The notes beneath the pieces are model-generated. The model was not told the DNA's origin and ran no database searches. It was given only the letters and a program-made list of their open reading frames with translations. The position numbers and the translations under genes were made by a program. Shown piece by piece: positions 8,288 through 17,280 of a stretch of DNA of 64,000 nt. This DNA is from Brackiella oedipodis DSM 13743. GTDB lineage: Bacteria; Pseudomonadota; Gammaproteobacteria; Burkholderiales; Burkholderiaceae_B. Position 1 is the first letter of the stretch. Each line of letters starts with the position of its first letter. Where the stretch lies: NCBI RefSeq assembly GCF_000621025.1, contig NZ_JHZJ01000009.1, positions 1 through 64,000 on the forward strand, read 5' to 3'.

Positions 8288-9080
8288 GATGGCTTTGCTT
8301 CTCGTAGTTCGATTGCGTCGAGTTCGTAGAAACTACAGGGTTATTTTTGATTTTTTTATTGTACCAAGGCACGCTTAATAAATGCATAGAGCAGACAGTC
8401 TTGCGACACCGCACCATATAAATGCTGCCACAGTCTGGCCACCAGCGATCGCCTGCTTGGTTCATAAAACGCCATTTTTGTAAGCGTCGCGCACTTTTAA
8501 AGCCTGGCTCATAACAGCCGAAATGACCCCGATCAATCTCAAAAGACAGTAATTGCATCCAGTCGCGCAAACGATGTGGACTAATATTGGGCCTGAGAAC
8601 CGGTAAATAACCAGGGCTAAATTGATTGCGTAAACGCCACAGGCTGTGAGGATTAAACCCTGCAATAATGACCTGACCATTGTGGACAAGTACACGATCG
8701 ATTTCGCGTAAAATTTGATGTGGGTTAGCAAAGAGTTCAAATATAAGCGGTAGAATAATAAGATCCACGCTCTCATTTGCTAAAGGCAATTTACTGCTTA
8801 GATCGCTGGCAATGATGTGCTGACGATCATAGGCGGGATCGGCTTGGCTGATAGCAAGTGGATGGGAAACCAAGAACTTCTCTCGGATGCGGTTGTTTTT
8901 GAGTAGGTTGTACTCTGCAAAGCCTATCTGTAAAGCACAATAACCAAAAATATTATCGACCAAGCTATCCGCTTGTTGCTGGATCCATGCGGCAGCCAAC
9001 TGCCCTTGGGCGGTTTTTAACCATTGTGATAAGACGAGTTCAGGGTGTTGGTCTAGTGCTGTCAAGATCTCGTAATCCAA
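8280..9080 (-). CDS. SAM-dependent methyltransferase (YafS-like)
   Basis: Predicted 266 residues, class I methyltransferase fold. The nucleotide-binding loop is atypical (CALQIGF instead of a GxGxG loop). The later motifs are clear: an acidic [20 protein letters not shown] segment for motifs II-III and [18 protein letters not shown] for the next strand. The place between gloB and rnhA is where E. coli has yafS, so the two are probably orthologous; the substrate is unknown. Its start codon is only 8 bases from that of gloB on the opposite strand. The basic, asparagine-rich C-terminal tail (from about 235) looks poorly ordered. Confidence 0.85.
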   Translation of the reverse strand: MDYEILTALDQHPELVLSQWLKTAQGQLAAAWIQQQADSLVDNIFGYCALQIGFAEYNLLKNNRIREKFLVSHPLAISQADPAYDRQHIIASDLSSKLPLANESVDLIILPLIFELFANPHQILREIDRVLVHNGQVIIAGFNPHSLWRLRNQFSPGYLPVLRPNISPHRLRDWMQLLSFEIDRGHFGCYEPGFKSARRLQKWRFMNQAGDRWWPDCGSIYMVRCRKTVCSMHLLSVPWYNKKIKNNPVVSTNSTQSNYEKQSHHE

Positions 9081-9088
9081 AAAAAACT

Positions 9089-9874
9089 ATGACAAATTAT
9101 AAAGTTTTTCCATTGCCTGCCTTTAGCGATAATTATATCTGGATTATCCAACAGGCTGACAAAATCATCGTCGTCGACCCTGGGCAAGCTGAGCCTGTTT
9201 TAAACTTAATTCAAGAACAATACCTGCAGTTACAGGCTATCTTAATAACGCATCATCATGCCGATCACACCGGAGGTCTATCAGCATTGCTGCAAGCCTT
9301 TTCGGTACCTGTATTTGGGCCACGTCACGAAGCCATTCAGGGCGTCGACCATTTGCTCGAAGAGGGCGATCGCTTTGAACTGATGCTTGGCGACTTGCGG
9401 ATTTCTGTCTTGGATGTGCCGGCGCACACGGCGGGTCATATTGCCTATTTTGCGCAACCTCAAGGACAGGATCCATGGTTGTTTTGTGGCGATACGTTAT
9501 TCGCTTCAGGCTGTGGTCGTCTATTTGAAGGAGATTCTAGACAAATGCTGCAATCCCTTGAAAAGTTTAAGAATTTACCGCAAAATACTAAAGTATTTTG
9601 TGCCCATGAATATACCTTAAGTAATATCAAATGGGCCTTAGCTGTTGAGCCCCACAACGCTGCATTACAGGCTTGGTCAACACGAGCTCAAGCGTTGCGT
9701 GATCAAGGGCAGGCCACTATTCCAACCACTATCCAACACGAGCTGCAATGTAATCCATTTATGCGTACAGAGCAGCCTGCAGTGATTCGCAGTGCTAGCG
9801 ATTATGCTCAGCAGGATTTACAAGAACCTGTGCAAGTATTAGCGACTCTTAGGGAATGGAAGAATAATTTTTAG
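9089..9874 (+). CDS. gloB: hydroxyacylglutathione hydrolase (glyoxalase II)
   Basis: Predicted 261 residues. It hydrolyses S-lactoylglutathione to lactate and glutathione, the second step of methylglyoxal detoxification. The metallo-beta-lactamase motif THHHADH is at 54-60, followed by PAHTAGHI, GDTLFASGCGR and CAHEY, which supply the two-metal site. The start MTNYKVFPLPAF matches the family N-terminus; an upstream extension would run into the divergent methyltransferase gene. It is followed after 8 bases by mltD, as in the E. coli gloB-mltD pair. Confidence 0.96.
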   Translation: MTNYKVFPLPAFSDNYIWIIQQADKIIVVDPGQAEPVLNLIQEQYLQLQAILITHHHADHTGGLSALLQAFSVPVFGPRHEAIQGVDHLLEEGDRFELMLGDLRISVLDVPAHTAGHIAYFAQPQGQDPWLFCGDTLFASGCGRLFEGDSRQMLQSLEKFKNLPQNTKVFCAHEYTLSNIKWALAVEPHNAALQAWSTRAQALRDQGQATIPTTIQHELQCNPFMRTEQPAVIRSASDYAQQDLQEPVQVLATLREWKNNF

Positions 9875-9882
9875 GATCAAGC

Positions 9883-11502
9883 ATGAACATATTTCGGTAC
9901 GCATTTATCGGTTGCTTAATCGCTCTAGGAGGCTGTGCTAGCACAGGTGGCAATCATGGCGCCAATAACGCTAAATTAGTTCACAAAAACTACAGTACTG
10001 TGTGGGAGCGCATTCGTGATGGCTATGGTATGCCAGAACTCAATGACTCCAAGGTTGATTACTGGGTAAATTATTATCGCAATCGCCCAGGTACCGTAGA
10101 AAATATGGCCGAGCACTCGCGCAAGTACATTCACTATGTGACGACGGAACTCGAAAAGCGCAACATGCCTACTGAGTTGGCGCTCTTGCCTTTTGTCGAA
10201 AGTGCCTACAAACCAACCGCCTATTCTAAATCAAAAGCCGCGGGGTTATGGCAATTTATTCCAAGTACTGGAACCGAATACAATCTCACCCAAGACTGGT
10301 GGCGTGATGACCGCCGTGATCCCGTGCACGCGACCCAGGCCGCCATCAACTATTTATCATACTTACATGACTTTCAAGATGGTGATTGGTTCCTAGCACT
10401 AGCATCTTATAACTGGGGTCAAAACGCTGTCAAAAGAGCCCGTGAATCGAATGCGGCTAGAGGCTTAGGCACTGATTTCTTGTCTCTAAAATTGCCTAAT
10501 GAAACGCGCAATTACGTACCTAAGCTAATCGCCCTCAAACAAATTATCACCAATCCTAGCCAGTACGGCATCAATATCCCAGCGATACCTGATAAACCGT
10601 TTTTTGAAGAAGTCCCGGGCGGCAAAGACATGGATGTCGCCGTAGTTGCTAAACTAGCGGGTATGTCAGAGAAAGAATTTAAAGAATTGAATTCCGCATC
10701 GACTCGTCCCGTTTTATTGGCTAACCAAAAGCACTTTTTATTGCCAAAAAGCCGCGTCGCACAATTCAAAAAAAATCTGGCTAATTATCAAGGCGAATTA
10801 TCAAGTTGGTTAGCTTATAATCCAACTTATGGTGAATCTTTAAGTAGTATTGCGCAGCGCTATGGGATTTCCTTGGCGCAACTCAAAACTCTAAATGGCT
10901 ATTCTCCGCGCCAAAACGTGGCTATCTCGCAACGCGCTTTATTACTCCCAAAAACACCTGAGGGGTTAGCGGCACCTGCTGCCAACGCCGTGACTGCGCC
11001 TGTGGCCGCTTTACCGGATGCGATGCTAGCGCTCAATACCTCAAGCATCAAAGCTAAATCAGCACCAAGCCCAGTTGCGGAGAGCCGTCCAGTATTGGCC
11101 TCCAAAGCGTCAGCAGTATCGAGTCGTGACACCCATCTCGCGGTACCTACCGCGGCCCCAGCCTTGGCACAGCGCGCGCCGAGTCCAGAGCCTGAAGCTG
11201 CTACACCCGACCCAATGGCTTCTTTAATTGCGGCGAATAATGCCGCTCAAGCGGCCGAAGTCAGACAAGTGGCTTACAGCCCAGAAAATACGCATATGAG
11301 TGCTGTGCGTTCAGCGGTGTATAGCCCAAGTGACAGAGCGGTCGCGACTTCCCACGTTGTCCAGGCGGGTGACACCCTATATTCCTTAGCTAAACGGTAT
11401 AATACCACCGTAGAAAATATTTCCGCCCTAAATAATCTCGGTGCCAGCGGTCTCAAAGCCGGTATGACGCTTAGATTGCCAGGTTCCGGAGTCAAGGGGT
11501 AA
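9883..11502 (+). CDS. mltD: membrane-bound lytic transglycosylase D
   Basis: Predicted 539 residues. It cleaves peptidoglycan glycan strands in the periplasm. A lipoprotein signal ends in GGC with Cys18. The SLT domain (about 85-215) has catalytic Glu106 in PFVESAY, then SKAAGLWQFIPSTG and LALASYNWGQ. A LysM-like module is near 315-355 and a clearer one at 488-535 (HVVQAGDTLYSLAKRYN). Between them is a long alanine-proline-serine linker that probably spans the periplasm. The E. coli protein has two C-terminal LysM copies; here the first copy is weaker. It is co-directional with gloB and fabI. Confidence 0.96.
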   Translation: MNIFRYAFIGCLIALGGCASTGGNHGANNAKLVHKNYSTVWERIRDGYGMPELNDSKVDYWVNYYRNRPGTVENMAEHSRKYIHYVTTELEKRNMPTELALLPFVESAYKPTAYSKSKAAGLWQFIPSTGTEYNLTQDWWRDDRRDPVHATQAAINYLSYLHDFQDGDWFLALASYNWGQNAVKRARESNAARGLGTDFLSLKLPNETRNYVPKLIALKQIITNPSQYGINIPAIPDKPFFEEVPGGKDMDVAVVAKLAGMSEKEFKELNSASTRPVLLANQKHFLLPKSRVAQFKKNLANYQGELSSWLAYNPTYGESLSSIAQRYGISLAQLKTLNGYSPRQNVAISQRALLLPKTPEGLAAPAANAVTAPVAALPDAMLALNTSSIKAKSAPSPVAESRPVLASKASAVSSRDTHLAVPTAAPALAQRAPSPEPEAATPDPMASLIAANNAAQAAEVRQVAYSPENTHMSAVRSAVYSPSDRAVATSHVVQAGDTLYSLAKRYNTTVENISALNNLGASGLKAGMTLRLPGSGVKG

Positions 11503-11534
11503 AATCACAATCTTTTAAAAGCCAAGGAATAATA

Positions 11535-12323
11535 ATGGGTTTTTTAGCGAATAAGCGAATTTTAGTGACAGGTGTCTTATCCAATCGTTCGATTGCATAT
11601 GGCATTGCCAAAGCCTGTCGTGAGCAAGGTGCAGAATTAGCACTAACCTATGTCGGCGAGCGCTTCAAAGAACGCGTAGAAAAATTTGCCGAAGAGTTAG
11701 GTACCAATATCATCATTCCATGCGATGTCTCTAAAGATGAAGACATCGAAAACACTTTTACAGAATTAGCCAAACACTGGATCGATGGTCTAGATGGTTT
11801 AGTGCACTCGATTGGTTTTGCGCCACGAGAAGCGATTGCAGGTGACTTTTTGGATGGTATGACACGAGAGAACTTTGCCACGGCCATGGATATCTCTGCT
11901 TATAGTTTCCCGGCAATGGTCAAAGCTGCACTTCCTATGTTGCAACAACGCAAGGGCGCTGTCTTAACCTTAACGTATTTAGGCGCCGAAAAAGCCCTAC
12001 CTAACTACAACACGATGGGTCTTGCCAAAGCGGCACTCGAATCAAGTGTCCGTTATTTAGCTGTTTCTCTTGGTCAACATGGAATTCGTGCCAATGCCAT
12101 TTCTGCTGGTCCTATCAAGACCCTTGCGGCCGCTGGTATTAAAGACTTTTCGGTGATCTTCAATTTTGTGGAGCAATATGCCCCGCTACAACGTAATGTC
12201 ACCATTGAGGATGTTGGCAATAGTGCATCGTTCTTATTGTCACCATTAGCCAATGGTGTGACTGGTGAAGTCTTGCACGTAGATAGTGGTTTCCACGCTG
12301 TGGTACCTGGCATGGGCTACTAA
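11535..12323 (+). CDS. fabI: enoyl-[acyl-carrier-protein] reductase [NADH] FabI
   Basis: Predicted 262 residues. It catalyses the last reductive step of each fatty-acid elongation cycle. The short-chain dehydrogenase fold has the FabI-type modified glycine motif (VTGVLSNRSIAYGIA) and the active-site pair Tyr158 and Lys165 (Y-x6-K), with the second tyrosine Tyr148 of FabI enzymes. It carries AAGGA 7 bases before the ATG. Its position between mltD and dnaQ is unusual compared with E. coli, where these neighbours lack fabI. No second enoyl reductase is seen in the window. Confidence 0.97.
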   Translation: MGFLANKRILVTGVLSNRSIAYGIAKACREQGAELALTYVGERFKERVEKFAEELGTNIIIPCDVSKDEDIENTFTELAKHWIDGLDGLVHSIGFAPREAIAGDFLDGMTRENFATAMDISAYSFPAMVKAALPMLQQRKGAVLTLTYLGAEKALPNYNTMGLAKAALESSVRYLAVSLGQHGIRANAISAGPIKTLAAAGIKDFSVIFNFVEQYAPLQRNVTIEDVGNSASFLLSPLANGVTGEVLHVDSGFHAVVPGMGY

Positions 12324-12329
12324 GTCTGT

Positions 12330-13037
12330 ATGAGTAGGCTGATTGTCCTAGATACCGAAACCACAGGGATGAATGCCAGCAATGGCGATCGTTTGGTGGA
12401 GCTCGGTTGTGTCGAGCTCATCAATCGCGAACCGACGGGTAACAACTTGCAGTTATATTTCAATCCTGGCCGAGACAGTGACCCGGATGCTCTCAAGGTG
12501 CATGGCCTAACCACAGAGTTTCTGAGTCAATTTAATGACTTTAAGAGCCATGCTCAAGAGATTCAGTCCTATCTCAAAGGGGCCGAAGTCGTCATTCATA
12601 ATGCTAGCTTTGACGTGGCCTTTATGAATGCTGAGTTTGCGCGGGCTGGCTTACCAAATATAGAAGAGATAGCGGACAAAATCACCGATAGTTTAATGGT
12701 GGCACGCCGCAAATTCCCAGGCCAAAAAAATAACCTCGATGCCTTATGTACGCGTTTTAATGTCTCTAACGAACATCGGGTCTTGCACGGTGCCTTATTA
12801 GACGCTGAGTTATTGTCTGAGGTGTGGTTGGCCATGACGCGCGAGCAATTTGGCTTACTGGATAGCGCTTCACCTAATCAACGTGGCCGTCAGACGCCGA
12901 CTCAAGCGCCTATGGTGACAGGGGAATTGCCCGTGATCATGGCCTCGCCAGAAGAACTAGCCAGTCACGATGCTTATTTACAAACGCTTGAACAAGATAT
13001 TGGCACGGCTCCTGTCTGGCGTCAATTTAGTGGCTAA
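12330..13037 (+). CDS. dnaQ: DNA polymerase III epsilon subunit (3'-5' proofreading exonuclease)
   Basis: Predicted 235 residues. It proofreads replication errors in the Pol III core. The DEDDh motifs are intact: Exo I VLDTETTG (Asp8, Glu10), Exo II HNASFDVAFMNAEF, and Exo III HGALLDAELLSEVW with the catalytic histidine. The C-terminal tail, including QLEQ-like VQTLEQDIG, supplies the alpha-binding part. It starts 6 bases after the fabI stop, so it is probably translated from the same message. A strong symmetrical terminator follows. Confidence 0.96.
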   Translation: MSRLIVLDTETTGMNASNGDRLVELGCVELINREPTGNNLQLYFNPGRDSDPDALKVHGLTTEFLSQFNDFKSHAQEIQSYLKGAEVVIHNASFDVAFMNAEFARAGLPNIEEIADKITDSLMVARRKFPGQKNNLDALCTRFNVSNEHRVLHGALLDAELLSEVWLAMTREQFGLLDSASPNQRGRQTPTQAPMVTGELPVIMASPEELASHDAYLQTLEQDIGTAPVWRQFSG

Positions 13038-13078
13038 ACACGGACATTAGGCGATCAGCCCCCCCTGATCCCATGACT

Positions 13079-13104
13079 AAAAAACGCCCCGCGGGGCGTT
13101 TTTT
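13079..13104. terminator. bidirectional terminator between dnaQ and the acetyltransferase
   Basis: AAAAAACGCCCC pairs with GGGGCGTTTTTT around a minimal centre. The A-run on the left and T-run on the right let it serve dnaQ on the plus strand and the converging acetyltransferase gene on the minus strand. Confidence 0.88.
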
Positions 13105-13130
13105 AGTATCTACGCAGCAGTTAGCGAGGC

Positions 13131-13664
13131 TTAACTCAGTGCTTTAATAGGGGATGATAGGTTTTTTTGCAGAGTGATGCTATCGAGCCATTGATTAAAT
13201 TTATAACCCACACCCAGTTGTCGAGCTGTTTCACTAAAGCCATATTTACGGTGAAGATGATAAGAGCCCTGCATGTCTGTGCCACCTAACACCGCCATGA
13301 TGGTATGCCATCTTTGAGCGGCTTCACAACATTGTAATAAGTCTGCTAATAATTGACTACCCAGGCCTTGTTGACAGTAGTCAGGATGCAAATAAATGGT
13401 GTTTTCTACACAAAAGCGCCAGCCGCTATGTTTGCGATAAGGGCCAATATAAGCCAGGCCCGCAATAATTTGCTCAATTTCTAGGACGCGATAAGGATAG
13501 CCAGCCTGCGTCAGCTCCAAAAATCGTTGTGTAAATTCTTCAAGGCTGGGCGGAGTTTCTTCGAAATTGGCGGTACTGTGCAAAATATAATGTGAAAAAA
13601 TTGCATGCACTGCGCTCATATCTTCGAGCTTGGCATCGCGGATAAGGTACGGCGTTGCACTCAT
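13131..13664 (-). CDS. GNAT N-acetyltransferase, phosphinothricin-acetyltransferase-like
   Basis: Predicted 177 residues, single GNAT domain. The acetyl-CoA pyrophosphate loop is QQGLGSQLL (motif A), preceded by the VENTIYLHPDY strand and followed by MAVLGGTDMQGSYHLHRKYGF. The C-terminal VGYKFNQWLDSITLQKNL segment is typical of the Pat/MnaT subgroup, which acetylates the amino group of small amino-acid analogues. The actual substrate cannot be told. It converges on dnaQ and shares its terminator. Confidence 0.9.
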   Translation of the reverse strand: MSATPYLIRDAKLEDMSAVHAIFSHYILHSTANFEETPPSLEEFTQRFLELTQAGYPYRVLEIEQIIAGLAYIGPYRKHSGWRFCVENTIYLHPDYCQQGLGSQLLADLLQCCEAAQRWHTIMAVLGGTDMQGSYHLHRKYGFSETARQLGVGYKFNQWLDSITLQKNLSSPIKALS

Positions 13665-13769
13665 AGCGAATCCATAATAAATAATAGTTTTTGGATGACG
13701 ATTAGCGTATTATAAGATAATAACAATCCAGTAATTTAGCTCAATTAGATTTATAGGCTATTGTCATCA

Positions 13770-14123
13770 ATGTTACCTATTCAAGCATTAAACGATCACT
13801 TTGCCGTCGCGGGCTTATTGAATGAGCAAGATATGGCAGCGGTCAAGCAAGCGGGCTTCAAAAGCGTCATTATTAATATTCCCGACCAAGAAGCGGGTCC
13901 ACAGCAAGCGCTAGCGGCAGATGTTATCCAAGCCGCCCAACAGCAAGGTCTAGAGGCGGTTTATCAACCCGTCGCTCCGGGACAACTTACACCTGAGCAT
14001 ATCCACGAATTTGCCGAGTATTTACAATCATTGCCAAGCCCTGTGTTGGCGTATTGCCGATCAGGAATAAGGTGCAGTGTTCTTTATAATGCAGCTATGC
14101 AACTTTCCAATCAGGAGGAATAA
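13770..14123 (+). CDS. TIGR01244-type phosphatase/sulfurtransferase domain protein
   Basis: Predicted 117 residues. The start chosen is ATG at 13770 because MLPIQALNDHFAVAG fits the family start; an in-frame TTG at 13761 is possible. The fold is the DUF442 / beta-lactamase-hydrolase-like type, related to dual-specificity phosphatases and rhodaneses. The active loop YCRSGIRC supplies C-x2-G-x-R, with the nucleophilic cysteine at about residue 97. Members occur in sulfide-oxidation (Blh) and cysteine-regulon contexts; none is nearby here. It is 4 bases from the UspA gene and probably in one operon with it. Confidence 0.82.
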   Translation: MLPIQALNDHFAVAGLLNEQDMAAVKQAGFKSVIINIPDQEAGPQQALAADVIQAAQQQGLEAVYQPVAPGQLTPEHIHEFAEYLQSLPSPVLAYCRSGIRCSVLYNAAMQLSNQEE

Positions 14124-14127
14124 CTCA

Positions 14128-14598
14128 ATGTACAAGAAAATTTTATTACCCGTCGATGGCTCTGATATTTCCAAACACGCGGCCGAGGTTGGTATTGGCT
14201 TTGCCAAGCAATTAGGTGCCGACGTTGTGCTCGTGAGCGTGACGCAACCATTTTCTACCCTTGTTGGTTTTGATGGTATGGCGGCCTCCTATGCCATCTC
14301 TGATGGTGATTATGAGGAAGTTGCTCGCAAAGAGGCTGAACAATATATCCAACCCATTCTCGATTATGCTAAATCCCAGGACGTCAAAGCAGAGTCTTAC
14401 GTCGTCTCAAATTACAATGTGGCCGAGGGTATTGTAGACGCGACCCAAGAGCATGGTTGCGATTTAATTTATATTGCTAGCCATGGTCGTAGTGGGTTAT
14501 CCCGCCTCTTATTGGGTAGTGTTACCTCTAAAATTATCACCGTCGCACCAGTGTCTGTATTGGTTCATCGTGCGGTGACCCCCAACGCCGACGCTTAA
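14128..14598 (+). CDS. universal stress protein, UspA family
   Basis: Predicted 156 residues. The start is fixed by AGGAGGAA 7 bases upstream of the ATG. The fold is the alpha/beta UspA type: MYKKILLPVDGSD at the N-terminus and the ATP-loop SHGRSGLSRLLLGS (G120-x9-G130-S131), which suggests an ATP-binding member. The next strand ISVLVH-type end (APVSVLVH) is standard. The first glycine of the ATP motif is alanine here. It follows the small phosphatase-like gene after 4 bases. Confidence 0.92.
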   Translation: MYKKILLPVDGSDISKHAAEVGIGFAKQLGADVVLVSVTQPFSTLVGFDGMAASYAISDGDYEEVARKEAEQYIQPILDYAKSQDVKAESYVVSNYNVAEGIVDATQEHGCDLIYIASHGRSGLSRLLLGSVTSKIITVAPVSVLVHRAVTPNADA

Positions 14599-14619
14599 TC
14601 TTTAAGCGCCGTGTTCACC

Positions 14620-14655
14620 AAAAAAGCCTTGTTGCTTGATGCTACAAGGCTTTTT
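14620..14655. terminator. bidirectional terminator between uspA-like and eamA-like genes
   Basis: GCCTTGT (14626-14632) pairs with ACAAGGC (14644-14650), flanked by six A on the left and five T on the right. It separates two converging genes. Confidence 0.85.
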
Positions 14656-14660
14656 GGCAA

Positions 14661-15518
14661 TTAGCTCATAAATAAGCAAACAATGGCCGTGAGGGCAAGG
14701 CCTAGGCCAAGGGCGTTTATTTTATTTATTTTTTCCCGAAAGAAAAGTGCACCTATCAATGTGCCCACGGTGATGACACCAATATTCATGGCAGTAAAGA
14801 CTAAGGTAGGGCTGCTGTGCCAGACCTGATGCGCACGAATATAAAAATAAATATTAGCAAAATTAAAAATACCCATCACAAGCCCTAACAGCACACTCAT
14901 GGGTGCAAGGCGGATCTTCTGAAGTAGGCAGTAAAGCACACTCAGTACTAAGGCTACGCTAAAACTCAAGAGTAAACCGCTAGCGGTATCGAGTCCCGAT
15001 TTGGCAAACTGCTTAAAGAGAATATCAATCGCGCCATAACCCAGCCAGACTAGCAATAGTAAGGCCAGGGCCAGTCGATTGGCTCGGGTACCGCTGCCTT
15101 GACTCGGCTTATATAATAAGGCGGCAAGCGCCAACAGCGCCAAGATAATGCTAAAGAGTCTTTGCTGGCCTAAATGCTCACCAAAAAGCGTAGCGGCAGC
15201 CAAGATCGGTAAAAATAAGGATAATCGTTGGGCGGCTTCGGCCAGCACAATCCCGTTATGCTGTACTGCCTGACCCATCAACACAAACACTACCGGTAGT
15301 AAAACGCCTAGACCTAGCAGGGTAAGCCACTGATCCAGCGCCGCCGAGTGCTGCCAACCATACCAGGGGTTGGGGGCAAGAAACATCAGAATTAATGCAA
15401 TGGCACTGACATAATTGCAGGTCACCATTAACACGATCTGTTGTTGCTGCTGTTTAGCAAGTTTTAGTAAAACACTGACAAAAACGCTGCAGCAAATGGC
15501 GAGAATGATATATGACAT
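14661..15518 (-). CDS. EamA/DMT-family transporter
   Basis: Predicted 285 residues with about ten hydrophobic segments in two five-helix halves, the drug/metabolite transporter (EamA) architecture. The halves join near residue 140-150 at a short basic loop (SQGSGTRAN). The final helix pattern TLIGALFFREKINKINALGLGLAL is typical of this superfamily. Substrates range from amino acids to nucleobases and cannot be predicted here. It reads toward the uspA-like gene. Confidence 0.88.
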   Translation of the reverse strand: MSYIILAICCSVFVSVLLKLAKQQQQQIVLMVTCNYVSAIALILMFLAPNPWYGWQHSAALDQWLTLLGLGVLLPVVFVLMGQAVQHNGIVLAEAAQRLSLFLPILAAATLFGEHLGQQRLFSIILALLALAALLYKPSQGSGTRANRLALALLLLVWLGYGAIDILFKQFAKSGLDTASGLLLSFSVALVLSVLYCLLQKIRLAPMSVLLGLVMGIFNFANIYFYIRAHQVWHSSPTLVFTAMNIGVITVGTLIGALFFREKINKINALGLGLALTAIVCLFMS

Positions 15519-15565
15519 GGCTTTCTAAATCATCAGGTCAGCGGGTTAATGTAGACCACTATAAA

Positions 15566-15600
15566 CACAAAAGCTCGTTACGACTTGGGTAACGAGCTTA
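15566..15600 (-). terminator. terminator of the ABC substrate-binding protein gene
   Basis: AAGCTCGTTAC (15571-15581) and GTAACGAGCTT (15589-15599) form a perfect 11-bp stem with a 7-base loop. Read on the minus strand it ends in TTTTGTG, just after the binding-protein gene. Confidence 0.85.
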
Positions 15601-15630
15601 GCTTAAAGCGACGACAATCTGCCCTTTGGC

Positions 15631-16422
15631 TTACTTTGATTCATAAACACTAAACGGGAAGTATTGTTTGTTGAGTTTCTCGTAAGTGCCATCGTCATGA
15701 ATTTCTTGTAGGGCTTTGTTAAGATCGTTGAGAAGATCTTTGTCGGATTTACGTACCGCAAAACCGGTACCCGCACCGAATATATCTTTGTCGGCGTCGT
15801 TTTGGAGGGTATCGCCTAATAAGACGTAACCTTTACCGGCATCGCTTTTGAGGAATTCATTGGCAACACCACCATCGGCAAAAATCGCCACCACACGACC
15901 CGTTTTAAGATCATTTAAAGCATCTTCAAAGGTTTTGTAGCGACGGATATTGGCTTTGGTAAAATACTTGCTGGCATATTTGTCTTGGGTGGTGCCTTGT
16001 TGAATACCGATGTCTTTGCCGGCAGTGGCTTCTGGCGTGGTATTAATGTCTACCCCTTCTTTGCCGATTAAGACATTAGGGGTGGCCCAGACTTTGTCGG
16101 TAAAGGCAACCGCGCGTTTGCGTTCATCCGTGATTGACATGGACGAAGAGATGACGTCGAATTTTTTGGCATGCAACGCTGGAATAATGCCGTCCCAACT
16201 TTGGTTTTGGAAAGTGCATTTGGCTTGTAATTTGGCACAGATGGCTTTGGCAATATCAATATCAAAGCCCACGATATCGCCGCTAGGGGTAGTGGACTCG
16301 AACGGGGCGTAAGCCGCATCGGTACCAAAACGAATAGTGCGTTCTTTTGCTTGCACAGCCGTACAAGCAAAAGCGGCGATCAATCCCGCCGCCATTAAAG
16401 TTTTACGATTGCATTTAAACAT
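15631..16422 (-). CDS. basic amino-acid ABC transporter substrate-binding protein (HisJ/ArgT-like)
   Basis: Predicted 263 residues. GAGGAGAAATC before the ATG sets the start. An N-terminal signal peptide ends at about residue 25 (TAVQA-KE). The mature protein is a type II periplasmic binding protein: FGTDAAYAPFE, GFDIDIAKAICAKL, SSMSITDERKRAVAFTD and GIQQGTT are the ligand-site segments of the lysine-arginine-ornithine/histidine group. It diverges from two permease genes, and no ATPase gene of this system lies in the window. Confidence 0.93.
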   Translation of the reverse strand: MFKCNRKTLMAAGLIAAFACTAVQAKERTIRFGTDAAYAPFESTTPSGDIVGFDIDIAKAICAKLQAKCTFQNQSWDGIIPALHAKKFDVISSSMSITDERKRAVAFTDKVWATPNVLIGKEGVDINTTPEATAGKDIGIQQGTTQDKYASKYFTKANIRRYKTFEDALNDLKTGRVVAIFADGGVANEFLKSDAGKGYVLLGDTLQNDADKDIFGAGTGFAVRKSDKDLLNDLNKALQEIHDDGTYEKLNKQYFPFSVYESK

Positions 16423-16474
16423 ATGATTTCTCCTCGGATGATTAGCAACATAATAAAGGAAAACTGCTTTTTAT

Positions 16475-16503
16475 ACTATAGTGGTCCCCTGCAATAGGCT
16501 AAA
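16475..16503 (-). promoter_or_regulatory. candidate sigma70 promoter of the binding-protein gene
   Basis: On the minus strand TTTAGC (16498-16503) lies 17 bases from TATAGT (16475-16480). The -10 matches five of six consensus bases and the -35 three of six. Transcription would start near 16468, giving a leader of about 45 bases with the ribosome binding site. Confidence 0.4.
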
Positions 16504-16572
16504 ATCCTAGTTTGCTAAAAATCCCCATCAAAATAATAAAAGACGCCACTTGTCGTCTTCATAAACGAATAT

Positions 16573-17280
16573 ATGGACTATTTAACAATAATATATCAAT
16601 ATATGCCGCGAATATTAGAGGGCGCTTGGTTAACCCTCGAAATTGCGGTTTTTTCAGTCTTGTTTTCTATCTTGATTGGCGTGCTGGGCGCGTTGATGCG
16701 AGTCTCTGGCAGTCCAGTGCTCAATGCCATTGCAGCGACTTACTCCTCTGTGGTTCGAAGTGTACCCGATATTATCTGGATGTTGATGGTGTACTTTAGT
16801 GCCCAAATTGCCCTTAATTCTATGACGGAAGCGTTTGGTATGGGTGATATAGAAATCAGTCCTTTCGGTGCGGGAGTCTTTACCTTATCCTTTATATTTG
16901 GGGCCTTTTTTACCGAAACATTCCGCGGCGCGATTCTGGCGGTACCTGGTGGGCAAATTGAGGCGGCCTATGCCTATGGCATGAAACCGTCTGCAGTGAT
17001 TAAACGCATTACCTTTCCACTCATGATGCGTTTTGCGCTCCCTGGAGTGCGCAATAACTGGCTAGTGCTCACTAAAGCGACGGCCTTAGTGTCCATTATT
17101 GGGCTGGATGATATGACGCGGATTGCCCAACAAGCGGGCAGCGCCACGCATTTGTCCTTCTTATTTAATCTATTGTCGGCGGTATTGTTCTTGGTGATTA
17201 CGGCCAGTTCTTTGCAAGTGTTTAGCTGGCTAGACAAACGTTACCAACAAGGCTTTGTATTTGGAGAGGACAATGCTTGA
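16573..17280 (+). CDS. amino-acid ABC transporter permease (HisQ-like)
   Basis: Predicted 235 residues with about five transmembrane helices. The EAA loop EAAYAYGMKPSAVIKRITFPLMMRFALPG (with the key Glu-Ala-Ala-x-Ala-x-Gly, near residue 130) is the coupling site to the ATPase. The early segment GAWLTLEIAVFSVLFS is typical of HisM/HisQ permeases. Its stop overlaps the start of the next permease by 8 bases, so the two are translated together. It is divergent from the matching binding protein, separated by 150 bases. Confidence 0.92.
   Translation: MDYLTIIYQYMPRILEGAWLTLEIAVFSVLFSILIGVLGALMRVSGSPVLNAIAATYSSVVRSVPDIIWMLMVYFSAQIALNSMTEAFGMGDIEISPFGAGVFTLSFIFGAFFTETFRGAILAVPGGQIEAAYAYGMKPSAVIKRITFPLMMRFALPGVRNNWLVLTKATALVSIIGLDDMTRIAQQAGSATHLSFLFNLLSAVLFLVITASSLQVFSWLDKRYQQGFVFGEDNA

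Noticed and set aside
9883-11502. MltD as a phage endolysin
   Set aside because: The lipobox, SLT domain and LysM-type C-terminus plus the gloB neighbour make it the chromosomal MltD.
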